Source: Cytophagaceae bacterium | GTDB lineage: Bacteria > Bacteroidota > Bacteroidia > Cytophagales > Flexibacteraceae | Reading direction: 5' to 3' | Length of the DNA stretch: 64,000 nt | Assembly (NCBI GenBank): GCA_027490155.1 | Contig: JAIXYP010000009.1 | Location: forward strand, 124,001-188,000 | Shown: piece by piece, positions 37,971-47,875 of the stretch | Numbering within the stretch: the first letter of the stretch is position 1 | Layout of the letters: the number at the start of each line of letters is the position of its first letter | Translations under genes and position numbers: made by a program | Notes under the pieces: generated by a model | Seen by the model: the letters and a program-made list of their open reading frames with translations, nothing else | What the model was told of the DNA's origin: nothing | Database searches by the model: none

Positions 37971-38468
37971 ATGTCTAGTGTTGACCACTCACTGAAAGTA
38001 CCCCTTGAGAAAGAAAAGGTCAGGATTTTGTATGTCGATGACGAAGAAAACAACCTAACCGCCTTCAAGGCGACCTTCAGGCGCGACTTTACGGTCTTTA
38101 CTGCCCTATCTGGGGCAGAGGGTCGTGTTGTTTTAGAAAAGGAGGATATCAATATCATTGTGACAGATCAGCGGATGCCACAGATGACTGGCGTGGAATT
38201 TCTTGCAAGCATCCTGCCTGATCACCCAAAACCTATTCGGATACTGCTTACTGGCTTTGCGGACATCGAGGCGGTTATCAATGCTATCAATTTGGGGCAG
38301 GTCTATCGGTATATTACTAAACCTTGGGATGCGAAGGAGCTGATGATCTCGATCATGAACGCCTATGAGATCTGGCACCTAAGACAAGAAAATGAGCAGC
38401 TAACCCAAGATCTGCTTGAGGCAAATGAGAAGATGGAATTCATGCTTCGGCAATCATTGCTTAGCTAA
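37971..38468 (+). CDS. Response regulator receiver with a coiled-coil tail
   Basis: A 165-residue protein. The receiver has the acidic pair VRILYVDDEENNLTAF, phospho-acceptor Asp in IIVTDQRMPQMTG (about residue 66), ILLTGFADIEAV and the Lys in YRYITKPWD. After it, residues 130-165 form a helical, probably coiled-coil extension (RQENEQLTQDLLEANEKMEF) without an output domain. It is divergent from the E1-like gene, with about 260 bases between starts, and its receiver is close to the receiver of the hybrid kinase, so I count it as part of the same signalling locus. The output is unknown. Confidence 0.87.
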   Translation: MSSVDHSLKVPLEKEKVRILYVDDEENNLTAFKATFRRDFTVFTALSGAEGRVVLEKEDINIIVTDQRMPQMTGVEFLASILPDHPKPIRILLTGFADIEAVINAINLGQVYRYITKPWDAKELMISIMNAYEIWHLRQENEQLTQDLLEANEKMEFMLRQSLLS

Positions 38469-38627
38469 AGCTCGGGTTTCTACCCACCCCAAGCATATTC
38501 TGGGATGCGATAAAAGCCCACTTACACAGGCCGATACTCAAATAAATGTGGTTAAGGCTTAGTTATAACCTAGCCTACCGGCACTTATGTTGACGTGCTA
38601 AGTCAAATTGTTACTCAGACTACATGA

Positions 38628-38654
38628 TTTATCCTTATCCCAAGGATAAATTTT
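38628..38654 (+). terminator. Hairpin terminator between the receiver gene and the beta-helix gene
   Basis: TTTATCCTT and AAGGATAAA form a perfect 9-bp stem with a five-base loop followed by TTTT. It lies 160 bases after the receiver stop and before the promoter of the next gene. Confidence 0.6.
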
Positions 38655-38699
38655 GGGTATGTGCGCGAAAGGACTACATATATTACTCACAAAGTCTGC

Positions 38700-38707
38700 T
38701 AACTTTG
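38700..38707 (+). promoter_or_regulatory. Possible Bacteroidota -7 element of the secreted beta-helix gene
   Basis: TAACTTTG is an exact match to TAnnTTTG, 25 bases before the ATG. No convincing -33 TTG is seen at the right distance. Confidence 0.4.
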
Positions 38708-38732
38708 TAAGCACACCTAACCATTCAAGTGT

Positions 38733-40994
38733 ATGTATTGCTTTAGAAAAACGATATCGGCGGTGGTCTTGATGACCTTGGCCTTCGGAACCACAATGGC
38801 TCAGTTCCCGACAAACAACCCCTACAAAACAACCTACGCCATCACCAACAACCACTGGACTGATAGCCTGAAATGGAGCACAGTGATTTCAGTTGCAGAT
38901 TTTGGTGCAGTGGCCAATGATCAACAAGATGACTACCCAGCCATTGCAGCAGGTGTTGATACACTGCATGCTCGAGGCGGAGGTGTTTTGTTTTTCCCAG
39001 CAGGAAAGTACTACAGCAGCCAAACCCTCAAGGTTAAATCTGGCGTCATCCTGCGTGGTGATGTGATCCCAGCAGGGCAAAACGACCCAATGCAGGCCAG
39101 CTTTGTGCCACCAAGTATGATCGAGTTCCCACAGTATGTGTTTGACACATTGGCAAATGGCGGCTCGGGAACTGATAACAGCACTGCTTTCAAACTTATA
39201 TCTGGCGAAGTTGGTGGTAGCAATATGGGCGTTGTTGATCTTGATATCAACCGTGCGGTAATCAAGTTCCAGCCAGATTGGGTTCAAGTATCAGGATTTT
39301 CGAATCGGCAACCTTCAGGTGCCATTCGGAATGTGGTTGTGATGGGGGTTCGGAGCAATAACGCTGCTTTGGCTGACCCAGGAGTACCTGCAACCGGCCA
39401 AAAACCTTGGCAACGATTCTCATGGCGCTTCAGCACCAATATAGATGTCAACGTGGCTGCAAATTGCATAGTTGCCAAATGTCGCCTCAATGATGGATTG
39501 CCTAAGGATAACTTCATGATGGAGGGTTTTGCCATTCAGCAACGAAACACCACACGTATGCGTTTGCTGACAGTCGCAGAACGGCCTTTGTTTGACTATG
39601 ATGCCCATTATGGCATATCAGTCAACCGTAAAAAAACATACTTAACACCGGCTGGAGCATGGGCAATCGATGGGTATGCACTCTGGGCGTCCCCAGCTGA
39701 GGAACCGACATTGTTCTCTCCAGGCATCGAGGTACTTGATAACTGGATCTATAAGACTAGCCGTGTGGCCATTATCGGTGCCGGCAATGGCCTTGTGATG
39801 AAAGGTAATAAGATGTATGACGATCTTGCCAAACCCAGCAGGTCTGACTATATGGGCCCAACCGGCAGGGTCACCCCTCAAGGTGCAACAACGTTCGAAA
39901 ATCGTGGCATTGACTTTAGCGGTTGGAACATCAGGATTGAGAACAACCATATTGAATGCACTAGAAACCTTGCTGGTGGATACCTAAGTACCGATGGTGA
40001 AGGAATCTTGCTACAAGAGTGCTGCGGCGGCACTCAAGTCAACGATTATGTAATCAAAGGCAATGTAATGGCCCTAGGCAACTACGTCGGTATCTACAAG
40101 ATGCGCACCATCAACAATGTCAACATTTCGGATAACGATATGGGGACTGGGCCTATTTGGGTTTGGGCAAATACTAACGGGACTGACTATTACCTTAATG
40201 GTACCTACATTGCTAACAATCGTAATGTTGGTGGTATTTCTCTCAATGGCGACATAGGTGGTGTAAACTGCTTGGTAACAGGAAACCAAGGTCAAGGCGG
40301 TAGTAGCATGAGCGTAGCTTGCCATGTTGAGGTCGCACCTGACAACCAAGGCTATGCCGCAACAACCTACAATAACAACGGCGGCCAGTCTTGCGCTCCA
40401 ATGACAAGTTTCCCACAAGCTATTATTGTTGGCCAAGGCACCGATAGTAGCTTCTGCGCCTCTGGCTCAGGCGGCACAACAGTTCCTGTCCTTATTAAGG
40501 TCACGATGCGTAATGGCGACCCTGCCAACGCCTCTGGTAGCTTGATGCTTAACAACGTTGTGGTGGCCAATAGCCTAACCTTTGATGTCAATGACAGCAC
40601 TGCGCGTGTTTTGGTCGATTTACCGATTGGCAACGGGACCTATAATTTCGCTGCAACAGTCTTGGCTGGTGGCAACTCGACTTTCACACGTGTTCGGACT
40701 TTTACACAAAATTGTGCGATCACTAGCCTTGCTGGTAAAGCAAACGCTACGTTCAGCATCTACCCTAACCCTGCCAAAGACGTCCTTTACATTCAGAATC
40801 AAGTTGCGATGAAAGGTTTGGTTGAAGCCTCTGCCTATAACCTAATCGGTAGTAGAATGCTGTCCAAAAGCTGGATGCTAGGTGGCCAAACAGACAATGG
40901 AGCAATTGATGTCAGCAGCTTGCCACAAGGTGTTTATATGTTGAAGGTATCAGCCAATGGGATGCAGACGAGCAAACGCTTTGTTAAGCAATAG
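38733..40994 (+). CDS. Secreted pectate-lyase-like right-handed beta-helix protein with T9SS sorting domain
   Basis: A 753-residue exported protein. The signal peptide ends near TTMAQF. From about residue 45 the pectate-lyase superfamily opening is clear: VISVADFGAVANDQQDDYPAIAAGVDTLHARGGGV, here seen as VADFGAVANDQQDDYPAIAA and GGGVLFFPAGKYY. Beta-helix turns with Asn-rich rungs follow (NWIYKTSRVAIIGAGN, NNHIECTRNLAGGYLSTDGE, NVNISDNDMGTG). The last 80 residues form a T9SS sorting domain (FSIYPNPAKDVLYI, LPQGVYMLKVSA). Such proteins are polysaccharide lyases or hydrolases (GH28-like), but catalytic residues could not be assigned by eye, so the substrate is open. Confidence 0.85.
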   Translation: MYCFRKTISAVVLMTLAFGTTMAQFPTNNPYKTTYAITNNHWTDSLKWSTVISVADFGAVANDQQDDYPAIAAGVDTLHARGGGVLFFPAGKYYSSQTLKVKSGVILRGDVIPAGQNDPMQASFVPPSMIEFPQYVFDTLANGGSGTDNSTAFKLISGEVGGSNMGVVDLDINRAVIKFQPDWVQVSGFSNRQPSGAIRNVVVMGVRSNNAALADPGVPATGQKPWQRFSWRFSTNIDVNVAANCIVAKCRLNDGLPKDNFMMEGFAIQQRNTTRMRLLTVAERPLFDYDAHYGISVNRKKTYLTPAGAWAIDGYALWASPAEEPTLFSPGIEVLDNWIYKTSRVAIIGAGNGLVMKGNKMYDDLAKPSRSDYMGPTGRVTPQGATTFENRGIDFSGWNIRIENNHIECTRNLAGGYLSTDGEGILLQECCGGTQVNDYVIKGNVMALGNYVGIYKMRTINNVNISDNDMGTGPIWVWANTNGTDYYLNGTYIANNRNVGGISLNGDIGGVNCLVTGNQGQGGSSMSVACHVEVAPDNQGYAATTYNNNGGQSCAPMTSFPQAIIVGQGTDSSFCASGSGGTTVPVLIKVTMRNGDPANASGSLMLNNVVVANSLTFDVNDSTARVLVDLPIGNGTYNFAATVLAGGNSTFTRVRTFTQNCAITSLAGKANATFSIYPNPAKDVLYIQNQVAMKGLVEASAYNLIGSRMLSKSWMLGGQTDNGAIDVSSLPQGVYMLKVSANGMQTSKRFVKQ

Positions 40995-41068
40995 CCCAAG
41001 CTGATCTCGAAACCTATCAGCAGCTAGTATAATGATGGTCGAGCCTTAGGCTAGGCCTTTCGCCAATG

Positions 41069-41115
41069 AAACCCTCAACAGGTTTGGTACTTAATACCAG
41101 ACTTGTTGAGGGTTT
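41069..41115 (+). terminator. Strong terminator after the beta-helix gene, within a 360-base gap
   Basis: AAACCCTCAACA pairs perfectly with TGTTGAGGGTTT, with an inner TGGTA/TACCA stem, one of the longest hairpins in the window. The remaining gap up to 41354 shows no gene; a partial promoter-like TACCTTTC lies at about 41278. Confidence 0.85.
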
Positions 41116-41354
41116 ATTGTTGTTTGACGAGAAAGTAAATCAGCAACCTCGGTCAGATCAGGAAACCGATAGACTACCCTAGAAGGAAGGCTCAAAATAA
41201 TATTGAGGGTAGATATGCAGCTAGGTTGTATTTTTGGGACGCTAATTGACTATTTAACCTCCGGAAGGGTCACAATATACCTTTCCGACAGGCATAGCCA
41301 CTAGCCTACACAGCCAAACAAGCACCGACGGCCAAGAACAGAAGTCGGGTAGAG

Positions 41355-43568
41355 ATGAAGAAAAAACAACCTGCTCAATCAGCGGTAGAGCCAAAAAAAG
41401 GCCTCAAGTATGACCATGAAGATATTCTGGAATTTCTGGACCAGAACGCACGTCATACCTTTACTTTTAAGCAGTTGGCGCGCCAGCTCAACATCACCAC
41501 CAAGGACGAAAAGGTCGAATTAGCCCTAGTCCTACAACAATTATCAGATAATGGTGGCCTGACGATGCTGGGCGATGGTTCATTCCAGAGTGTGAAAGGT
41601 CAGCGGATCATCACCGGTCGTTGTGACTTTGTAAATGCAAGGTTTGCCTGGATCGTGAGCCCTGAAACCGAAGAGGATACGAAGGTTCAAGCAGATCATC
41701 TTTTGTGGGCCCAAGACGGCGACATGGTCAAGGTCCGGCTCTTTAACTATAAAAACCGTGGCGGTCAAGAAGGCGAAGTAGTTGAGATCTTATCCAGAGC
41801 TCGTACCACGTTTGTTGGCAAACTCGAAAACCGAGGTCGGTTTGCATTTGTAATCCCGGATAACAAACGGGCACACTTTGACATATTTGTCGCCGGTGAA
41901 GATACAATGGATGCGCCGACAGGCCACAAGGTAATCGTCCAGATTGTTGATTGGGGAAATGCCGAGCGCAATCCTGTTGGTGTCGTAACAGACATACTAG
42001 GTGCAGCAGGCGAAAACAACACCGAGATGCACGCAATCTTGGCTGAGTTTGGTTTGCCATCTGCCTTCCCACCGGCGGTTGAGGCAGAAGCAGAAGCCAT
42101 TTCGGGTACCATACCTGCTTCCGAGATTGCAAAGCGACGTGACATGCGCAAGGTCTTGACCTTTACCATCGACCCAGTTGATGCAAAGGACTTTGATGAT
42201 GCCCTTTCTTTTGAAGAGCTACCGAACGGTAACTTCAGTATCGGGATCCACATTGCTGACGTAACCTATTACATCAAGCCTAATACCGAGCTGGAGCGTG
42301 AAGCATATAGCCGTGCGACATCGGTATATTTGGTAGATAGAGTCGTGCCCATGTTGCCAGAAAAGCTCAGCAACAACTTGTGTTCACTAGTCCCGCATGA
42401 GGACAGGCTCACCTTTGGTGCGATTTTCGAGATCGACCCACAGGGCCATATTGTGGACGAGTGGTTTGGCAGGACGGTCATCTACAGTGACCATCGATTC
42501 AGCTATGAGTCCGCTCAGGAGGTGCTAGACAATAAAGAAGGGCTACATCTTGGGCCCCTAACCGTCCTGAATGAACTGGCACATAAGCTGCGTGATCTCA
42601 GGTTCCAGAACGGTGCCATCGGATTCGAGAGCCCAGAGGTTAAATTCGTTCTCGATGAGCGCGGCAAACCATTGGCTGTCACCCCTAAGGTCCGGAAGGA
42701 TACCCACAAGTTGGTTGAAGAGTTTATGCTACTAGCCAACAAACAAGTAGCAGAGTTCGTGTTCAACAAACGTAAGGGCAAACTTCGCAACACAATGGTC
42801 TACAGGATCCATGAGCCGCCACACCAAGAACGAGTCAAGATCTTTGCAGCCTTTAGCAAGAAGTTTGGGTACAAACTCAGCCTTGAGCCAGACCAAATCA
42901 GTGCAAGCCTCAATAACTTTATTGAGGCCCTGCAGGGTAAGCCAGAGCAAGATGTTCTTCAGAACCTAGCTATCCGGACAATGACCAAGGCGCGCTATAG
43001 CACCGAGGTTATTGGTCACTTTGGTCTAGCATTTAAGCATTATTCCCATTTCACGAGTCCCATCCGTCGGTATCCCGATATGATGGCCCACCGTCTGCTA
43101 CAACACTACCTTGATGGAGGTGAGCCTGTAGATGCACAAGCCGAAGAGGCCAAATGCAAACACAGTAGCGATATGGAAAAAAGAGCTGCCGATGCCGAGC
43201 GAGCTAGTATCAAATACAAGCAGGTGGAATTTATGCAGCTCCAGAATACGAGCCGCACCTGGGATGGCATCGTGAGTGGAGTCACCGAGTGGGGCTTCTA
43301 TGTTGAGATCACCGAGACTAAGTGCGAAGGCTTGGTCCGGATTAGCGATCTGCGAGACGACTTTTATGAGCTCGATTCGGATAACTATCGCCTGATAGGC
43401 CAACGTACCAAACGAACCATCAACTTTGGCGACAAAATTGAGGTCCGGGTAAAGGCCACCAACCTAGAAAAACGAACCATTGACCTCGTGTTAGTCGATG
43501 AGGACCTGGAACGGTACAAACGTGCTAAAAACAGCCCTCGGAGCACCAAAGCCAAACGCTATCATTAA
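41355..43568 (+). CDS. rnr: Ribonuclease R
   Basis: A 737-residue 3'-5' exoribonuclease of the RNase II/RNB family that degrades structured RNA and takes part in mRNA and rRNA turnover. Order: winged-helix-like head (residues 15-80, FLDQNARHTFTFKQLARQL), cold-shock domains (about 90-240), RNB domain with catalytic acidic cluster in TIDPVDAKDFDDALSFEEL (about 270) and HFTSPIRRYPDMMAHRLLQH (about 560), then an S1 domain (WDGIVSGVTEWGFYVEITE, about 635-715) and a short basic end. The size is typical. A short gap separates it from kup on the same strand. Confidence 0.94.
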   Translation: MKKKQPAQSAVEPKKGLKYDHEDILEFLDQNARHTFTFKQLARQLNITTKDEKVELALVLQQLSDNGGLTMLGDGSFQSVKGQRIITGRCDFVNARFAWIVSPETEEDTKVQADHLLWAQDGDMVKVRLFNYKNRGGQEGEVVEILSRARTTFVGKLENRGRFAFVIPDNKRAHFDIFVAGEDTMDAPTGHKVIVQIVDWGNAERNPVGVVTDILGAAGENNTEMHAILAEFGLPSAFPPAVEAEAEAISGTIPASEIAKRRDMRKVLTFTIDPVDAKDFDDALSFEELPNGNFSIGIHIADVTYYIKPNTELEREAYSRATSVYLVDRVVPMLPEKLSNNLCSLVPHEDRLTFGAIFEIDPQGHIVDEWFGRTVIYSDHRFSYESAQEVLDNKEGLHLGPLTVLNELAHKLRDLRFQNGAIGFESPEVKFVLDERGKPLAVTPKVRKDTHKLVEEFMLLANKQVAEFVFNKRKGKLRNTMVYRIHEPPHQERVKIFAAFSKKFGYKLSLEPDQISASLNNFIEALQGKPEQDVLQNLAIRTMTKARYSTEVIGHFGLAFKHYSHFTSPIRRYPDMMAHRLLQHYLDGGEPVDAQAEEAKCKHSSDMEKRAADAERASIKYKQVEFMQLQNTSRTWDGIVSGVTEWGFYVEITETKCEGLVRISDLRDDFYELDSDNYRLIGQRTKRTINFGDKIEVRVKATNLEKRTIDLVLVDEDLERYKRAKNSPRSTKAKRYH

Positions 43569-43691
43569 CCACCAAGGGAATTGGGTTATCATACCGTCTT
43601 TGGCACTAGTGTTGACCGTCGGGCGAAATGGTAACCTTAAGTATAAAGAAGGGCACCAGCAGCCGACCAATAACTTAGATCGTGAATCATA

Positions 43692-45644
43692 ATGCAAAGT
43701 AGCACATCCGACCATAACGCATCCTTACACAAGGTTACGGCGGCGGGTATCCTGATCAGTATCGGTATCGTTTTTGGTGATATCGGCACATCCCCTCTGT
43801 ATGCGTTTGGTGCCATCATTGGCGAGCGACCAATCAGCGAGATGTTAGTACTAGGAGGTTTGTCCTGCGTTTTCTGGACACTAACCCTGCTAACAACCAT
43901 TAAGTACGTGATCATTACGCTCAGGGCTGACAACCGTGGTGAAGGTGGTGTGTTTTCGCTATATGCACTGGTCCGCCGCTTCAAGAAATGGTTGTTGTTT
44001 CCTGCCATAATCGGGGGCAGCTTCCTGCTTGCAGATGGAATCATCACACCACCTATTTCGGTTTCTTCTGCCATCGAAGGCCTCAAGATCTTCAGCCCTG
44101 ATCTGAACACGGTGCCAATCGTGATCGTGATCCTGATCTTGATCTTCATGGCACAACAGCTGGGGACGAACCTCATTGGTAAAGCCTTTGGGCCGATTAT
44201 GTTGGTATGGTTTAGCTTTTTGGCCGTGATGGGTTCCATCCAGGTGATTGCGAACCCTGCAATTTTGGCGGCACTATCCCCTCATTACGCCATCCAACTA
44301 TTGGTGGCCTACCCAGAAGGTTTCTGGCTGTTGGGTGCTGTTTTTCTCTGTACCACTGGGGCCGAGGCCCTTTACAGCGACATGGGCCACTGCGGCCGGA
44401 ATAACATCAGAGTCAGCTGGGTCTTTGTCAAGTTAGCCCTTTTGCTCAACTATACTGGGCAAGGTGCCTGGATGCTAAACCATGTCGGTGAAACCCTCCA
44501 TGGTGCCCGACCATTCTACGAAATCGTTCCGGCCGAGCTATTGCTTCCGGCCATCGGACTTGCTACGCTTGCAACCATTATTGCAAGCCAGGCGCTCATC
44601 AGTGGATCCTTCACCCTAATCAGCGAGGCCATGCGCCTCAATCTCTGGCCTAAACTCAGGATCATTTACCCAACCAATTTCAGAGGCCAGCTCTATATAC
44701 CGGCCATCAACTGGATGCTGATGGTAGGCTGTATTAGCGTTGTACTCTACTTTGAGGAATCAGAGAAGATGGAAGCTGCCTATGGCTTAGCCGTCACCCT
44801 CACGATGATGATGACCACGCTCTTGATCGCAAGCTTCTTGTTGATCAGGCGGCAGAACAAGTTCCTGATCCTCCTGATTACTATTGTATTCCTGAGCATC
44901 GAAGTTTCGTTCCTGATTGCGAATGCCACCAAGTTTACAGATGGTGGCTGGGTTAGCATCTTGTTTGGTTTTGGGCTCTTCATCATGATGTTTATCTGGA
45001 ACCGTGCCCGTGCCCTTAAAGATCGGTTGGTAGAATATGAGTCCGTAAACGAGTTTTTGCCTATCCTGAAACAGCTCTCTGCTGACCTTACAGTGCCGAA
45101 GTATGCCACCCACTTGGTTTACCTCACGGCCTCAGACGGACCTCATAAGATCGAGAAAAAGATACTATACTCGGTGTTCCAAAGAGCGCCAAAACGGGCA
45201 GACGTCTATTGGTTCATCCACATCAATGTGGTGGATGAGCCTTACAACCTGAGCTACAAAACTGATATCCTTGCTGAGGACGACGTGGTCTGGATCACGT
45301 TCAACTTAGGATTCCGGATTGAGCCAAGGATCAATATGTACTTCAGGATGGTAGTCGAGGAACTGGTAAGGAATCAGGAGATTGACATCAAAAGCCGCTA
45401 TGCTTCGCTGAGCCAAAACAATATGGCAGGCGACTTTAGGTTCGTGATCCTAGAGAGTTTCCTGAGCTATGACAACAAGCTTAGCCTTGTGGACCGCCTC
45501 ACGATGAATGGCTACTACAATCTGTCGCGCTTCAGCCTCAACGACAAGCGTAGCTATGGCCTCGACACGAGCAATGTGACGATTGAGAAAACGCCATTGG
45601 TCGTGACGCCAATCAAAAACATCCGCCTAACTAGAGAAATTTAG
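43692..45644 (+). CDS. kup: Low-affinity potassium transporter Kup
   Basis: A 650-residue inner-membrane KUP/HAK/KT potassium uptake protein, probably a proton symporter. The opening GILISIGIVFGDIGTSPLYA is the family hallmark, followed by GEGGVFSLYALVRRF, ADGIITPPISVSSAIEGL and TTGAEALYSDMGHCG. About 12 membrane helices fill residues 15-440, then a cytosolic C-terminal domain of about 200 residues. The size is normal (about 620-650). The mutL gene follows 104 bases on. Confidence 0.94.
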   Translation: MQSSTSDHNASLHKVTAAGILISIGIVFGDIGTSPLYAFGAIIGERPISEMLVLGGLSCVFWTLTLLTTIKYVIITLRADNRGEGGVFSLYALVRRFKKWLLFPAIIGGSFLLADGIITPPISVSSAIEGLKIFSPDLNTVPIVIVILILIFMAQQLGTNLIGKAFGPIMLVWFSFLAVMGSIQVIANPAILAALSPHYAIQLLVAYPEGFWLLGAVFLCTTGAEALYSDMGHCGRNNIRVSWVFVKLALLLNYTGQGAWMLNHVGETLHGARPFYEIVPAELLLPAIGLATLATIIASQALISGSFTLISEAMRLNLWPKLRIIYPTNFRGQLYIPAINWMLMVGCISVVLYFEESEKMEAAYGLAVTLTMMMTTLLIASFLLIRRQNKFLILLITIVFLSIEVSFLIANATKFTDGGWVSILFGFGLFIMMFIWNRARALKDRLVEYESVNEFLPILKQLSADLTVPKYATHLVYLTASDGPHKIEKKILYSVFQRAPKRADVYWFIHINVVDEPYNLSYKTDILAEDDVVWITFNLGFRIEPRINMYFRMVVEELVRNQEIDIKSRYASLSQNNMAGDFRFVILESFLSYDNKLSLVDRLTMNGYYNLSRFSLNDKRSYGLDTSNVTIEKTPLVVTPIKNIRLTREI

Positions 45645-45748
45645 GTCAATAAAGCATGAAATGATTTTGCCCAAACTAAGGGGCAGAATGGCAAGTATAT
45701 TGGGCCATACCACTGCCAAAAAGGCCACAACTGGCTTATCTTTACTCT

Positions 45749-47704
45749 GTGGAAGACATTATCTACTTGTTGCCAGACGCTGTTGCGAACCAGATCGCAG
45801 CTGGCGAGGTCGTGCAACGGCCTGCCTCGGTAGTCAAGGAGCTGCTTGAGAATGCTGTTGACGCTGGTGCCACACAGGTCACGCTTATCATCAAGGATGC
45901 TGGAAAGGGGCTAATCCAGGTGGTGGACAATGGCAAAGGCATGAGCTTTAATGACGCCGCCATGTGTTTTGAGCGGCATGCTACCAGTAAACTCCGCTCT
46001 GCTGAAGACCTATTTGCCCTCAGAACGATGGGTTTCCGTGGGGAGGCAATGGCCAGTATCGCAGCCGTGGCACAGGTCGAGATGAAGACCCGACAGCACA
46101 ACCAAGAGGTTGGGACCCTCATCCAAGTGGATGGCAGCGAGATCTTGAAACGAGAAGCAACTGCATGTAATGCTGGTACCTCAACCTCGGTCCGGAACTT
46201 GTTTTTTAACACACCGGTTAGGCGGAATTTCCTGAAGTCTAATGCTGCAGAAACCAAACTGGTTCTGGAAGAGCTCCAAAGAGTAGCACTAGCCTACCCC
46301 GAGATTGCCTTCACTGTATTTAATAATGACCAAGAGGTAAGCCGCTGGCCAGGTGGCAAACTCAGCCAACGCATTGTGGATGTATTTGGCAACCAATACC
46401 GTGGTCAACTACTACCTTGTCAAGAAGAACTGACCTCAACAACAGTGCAGGGCTATGTGGGCAAACCAGAGTTCGCCCGCCGGACCAAGGGAGACCAATA
46501 CCTATTTGTTAATGATCGGTTTGTACGGTCGCCCAGTTTGTTCCATGCCATCGCTTCGGCTTTTGAAGGATTGCTACCTCCGGATACCTATCCTTTTTAT
46601 GTAGTCAAAATCAAGATCGATCCGCAATTGATTGACGTTAATGTCCATCCCAGCAAAACTGAAATCAAGTTCCAAGATGAGCGCATTGTCTACTCGGTAA
46701 TACAGATTGCCGTAAAGCGGGCCTTAGCGACCTTCCAGATTGTGCCATCAATCGACTTTGAGGAAAACATCAATCATGGGTTCAACTCCATTGACTTTTC
46801 GGGAGCTGTGGTGCCACCTCAAATTAGAACCAACCACCCAAACCCAAACATCCCGACTGGTAACAACTGGCAACCAAGTCACCAGCGGACCTCCCAACAA
46901 CAGGCCGAAAACTTCCTAAAGTTACAGGCACCTTTCCGGAGCCAACCAGCACAAGTCCCCCTGCCATTGGCTAACCCCGATGGTATCAATACGCTACATA
47001 CCTCAAGGCTCAACCAACAGCACCACACCTTCCCTGATGGCAGCACAGCCTTAATGGTCTCTAGTGGTCTATCACGCCTCGACCATAATCGACCCAAACT
47101 CCCGCACCTTGAGGACCAAGAAACGACTGGCCAGGACCCTATGTTGGTCCTTGGTCGCTTTATAGTTAAGGCTTACGACCATGGACTAATGCTAATCAAT
47201 GTCCGGGCTGCACTAGAACGCATTAGTTATGAACGTTTGCAACGCCAACGCGAACACCCCAGCCATGGTGCGCAAGCCAATATTTTCCAGCAAACATTGC
47301 GTTTGGGCCCTGCTGACTATCAGCTAGCAGTTGATATGCAAGAGGAATTGGCGATCCTCGGTTTAGTGATTGAGCCATTCGGCAGCAACAGCATCGTGAT
47401 CCGGAGCCTACCTCCAGACTATGTACAGACACCAGGCAGCACTGAGGCCTCTGTGCTAGAGGAACTTTTGGAGCTCATTAAACAACCAGGCAACAACCAA
47501 ACCCTACCCTATCGGGAACGCATGATCAGGAGCATGGCCAAACAACAAGCCAGCCGAGCCGACCGCCCACGCACAGTTGAGGCACAAGAGGAGCTGATCA
47601 GTCGCTTGCTAGCCACAAACGTGCCACACTACACCCCTGATGGCCGCCCCACGATGATCATGCTGGATGGCGATAAACTTGAGGCAGCGCTAAAACTCAG
47701 CTAG
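45749..47704 (+). CDS. mutL: DNA mismatch repair protein MutL (endonuclease motif not seen)
   Basis: A 651-residue GHKL ATPase that couples MutS to downstream repair. I chose GTG 45749, which gives the conserved opening IIYLLPDAVANQIAAGEVVQ; no in-frame ATG is near. ATPase motifs: VVKELLENAVDAGA, VVDNGKGM, RTMGFRGEAMAS, NLFFNTPVRRNFLKS. Residues about 355-450 are a Gln/Asn/Pro-rich linker. The C-terminal domain lacks the DQHAxxE metal motif: the place reads LINVRAALERISYERL, with Asn/Val/Arg in the metal positions, and no CPHGRP-type motif follows (TPDGRPT instead). So nicking activity looks lost or moved; a missed, divergent motif is possible. Confidence 0.92.
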   Translation: MEDIIYLLPDAVANQIAAGEVVQRPASVVKELLENAVDAGATQVTLIIKDAGKGLIQVVDNGKGMSFNDAAMCFERHATSKLRSAEDLFALRTMGFRGEAMASIAAVAQVEMKTRQHNQEVGTLIQVDGSEILKREATACNAGTSTSVRNLFFNTPVRRNFLKSNAAETKLVLEELQRVALAYPEIAFTVFNNDQEVSRWPGGKLSQRIVDVFGNQYRGQLLPCQEELTSTTVQGYVGKPEFARRTKGDQYLFVNDRFVRSPSLFHAIASAFEGLLPPDTYPFYVVKIKIDPQLIDVNVHPSKTEIKFQDERIVYSVIQIAVKRALATFQIVPSIDFEENINHGFNSIDFSGAVVPPQIRTNHPNPNIPTGNNWQPSHQRTSQQQAENFLKLQAPFRSQPAQVPLPLANPDGINTLHTSRLNQQHHTFPDGSTALMVSSGLSRLDHNRPKLPHLEDQETTGQDPMLVLGRFIVKAYDHGLMLINVRAALERISYERLQRQREHPSHGAQANIFQQTLRLGPADYQLAVDMQEELAILGLVIEPFGSNSIVIRSLPPDYVQTPGSTEASVLEELLELIKQPGNNQTLPYRERMIRSMAKQQASRADRPRTVEAQEELISRLLATNVPHYTPDGRPTMIMLDGDKLEAALKLS

Positions 47705-47803
47705 TGGAAGATATGGCCCTTATACAAAAAATGGACCCAAAATGTGGTCCTATGGCCTCTATTTCGTAATATTGCAGCCCGATCAGCAAACGAGCTGACC
47801 GAT

Positions 47804-47875
47804 GGCCTCATAGTTCAACGGATAGAATAGAAGTTTCCTAAACTTTAGATCTGGGTTCGATTCCCGGTGAGGCTA
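47804..47875 (+). tRNA. tRNA-Arg (anticodon CCT)
   Basis: A full cloverleaf: acceptor GGCCTCA with TGAGGCT (first pair a G-T wobble), U8 A9, D-stem GTTC/GAAT with GG in the loop, anticodon stem GAAGT/ACTTT with loop TTCCTAA, T-stem CTGGG/CCCGG with loop TTCGATT, discriminator A. CCA is not encoded. It reads AGG codons. Confidence 0.9.
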
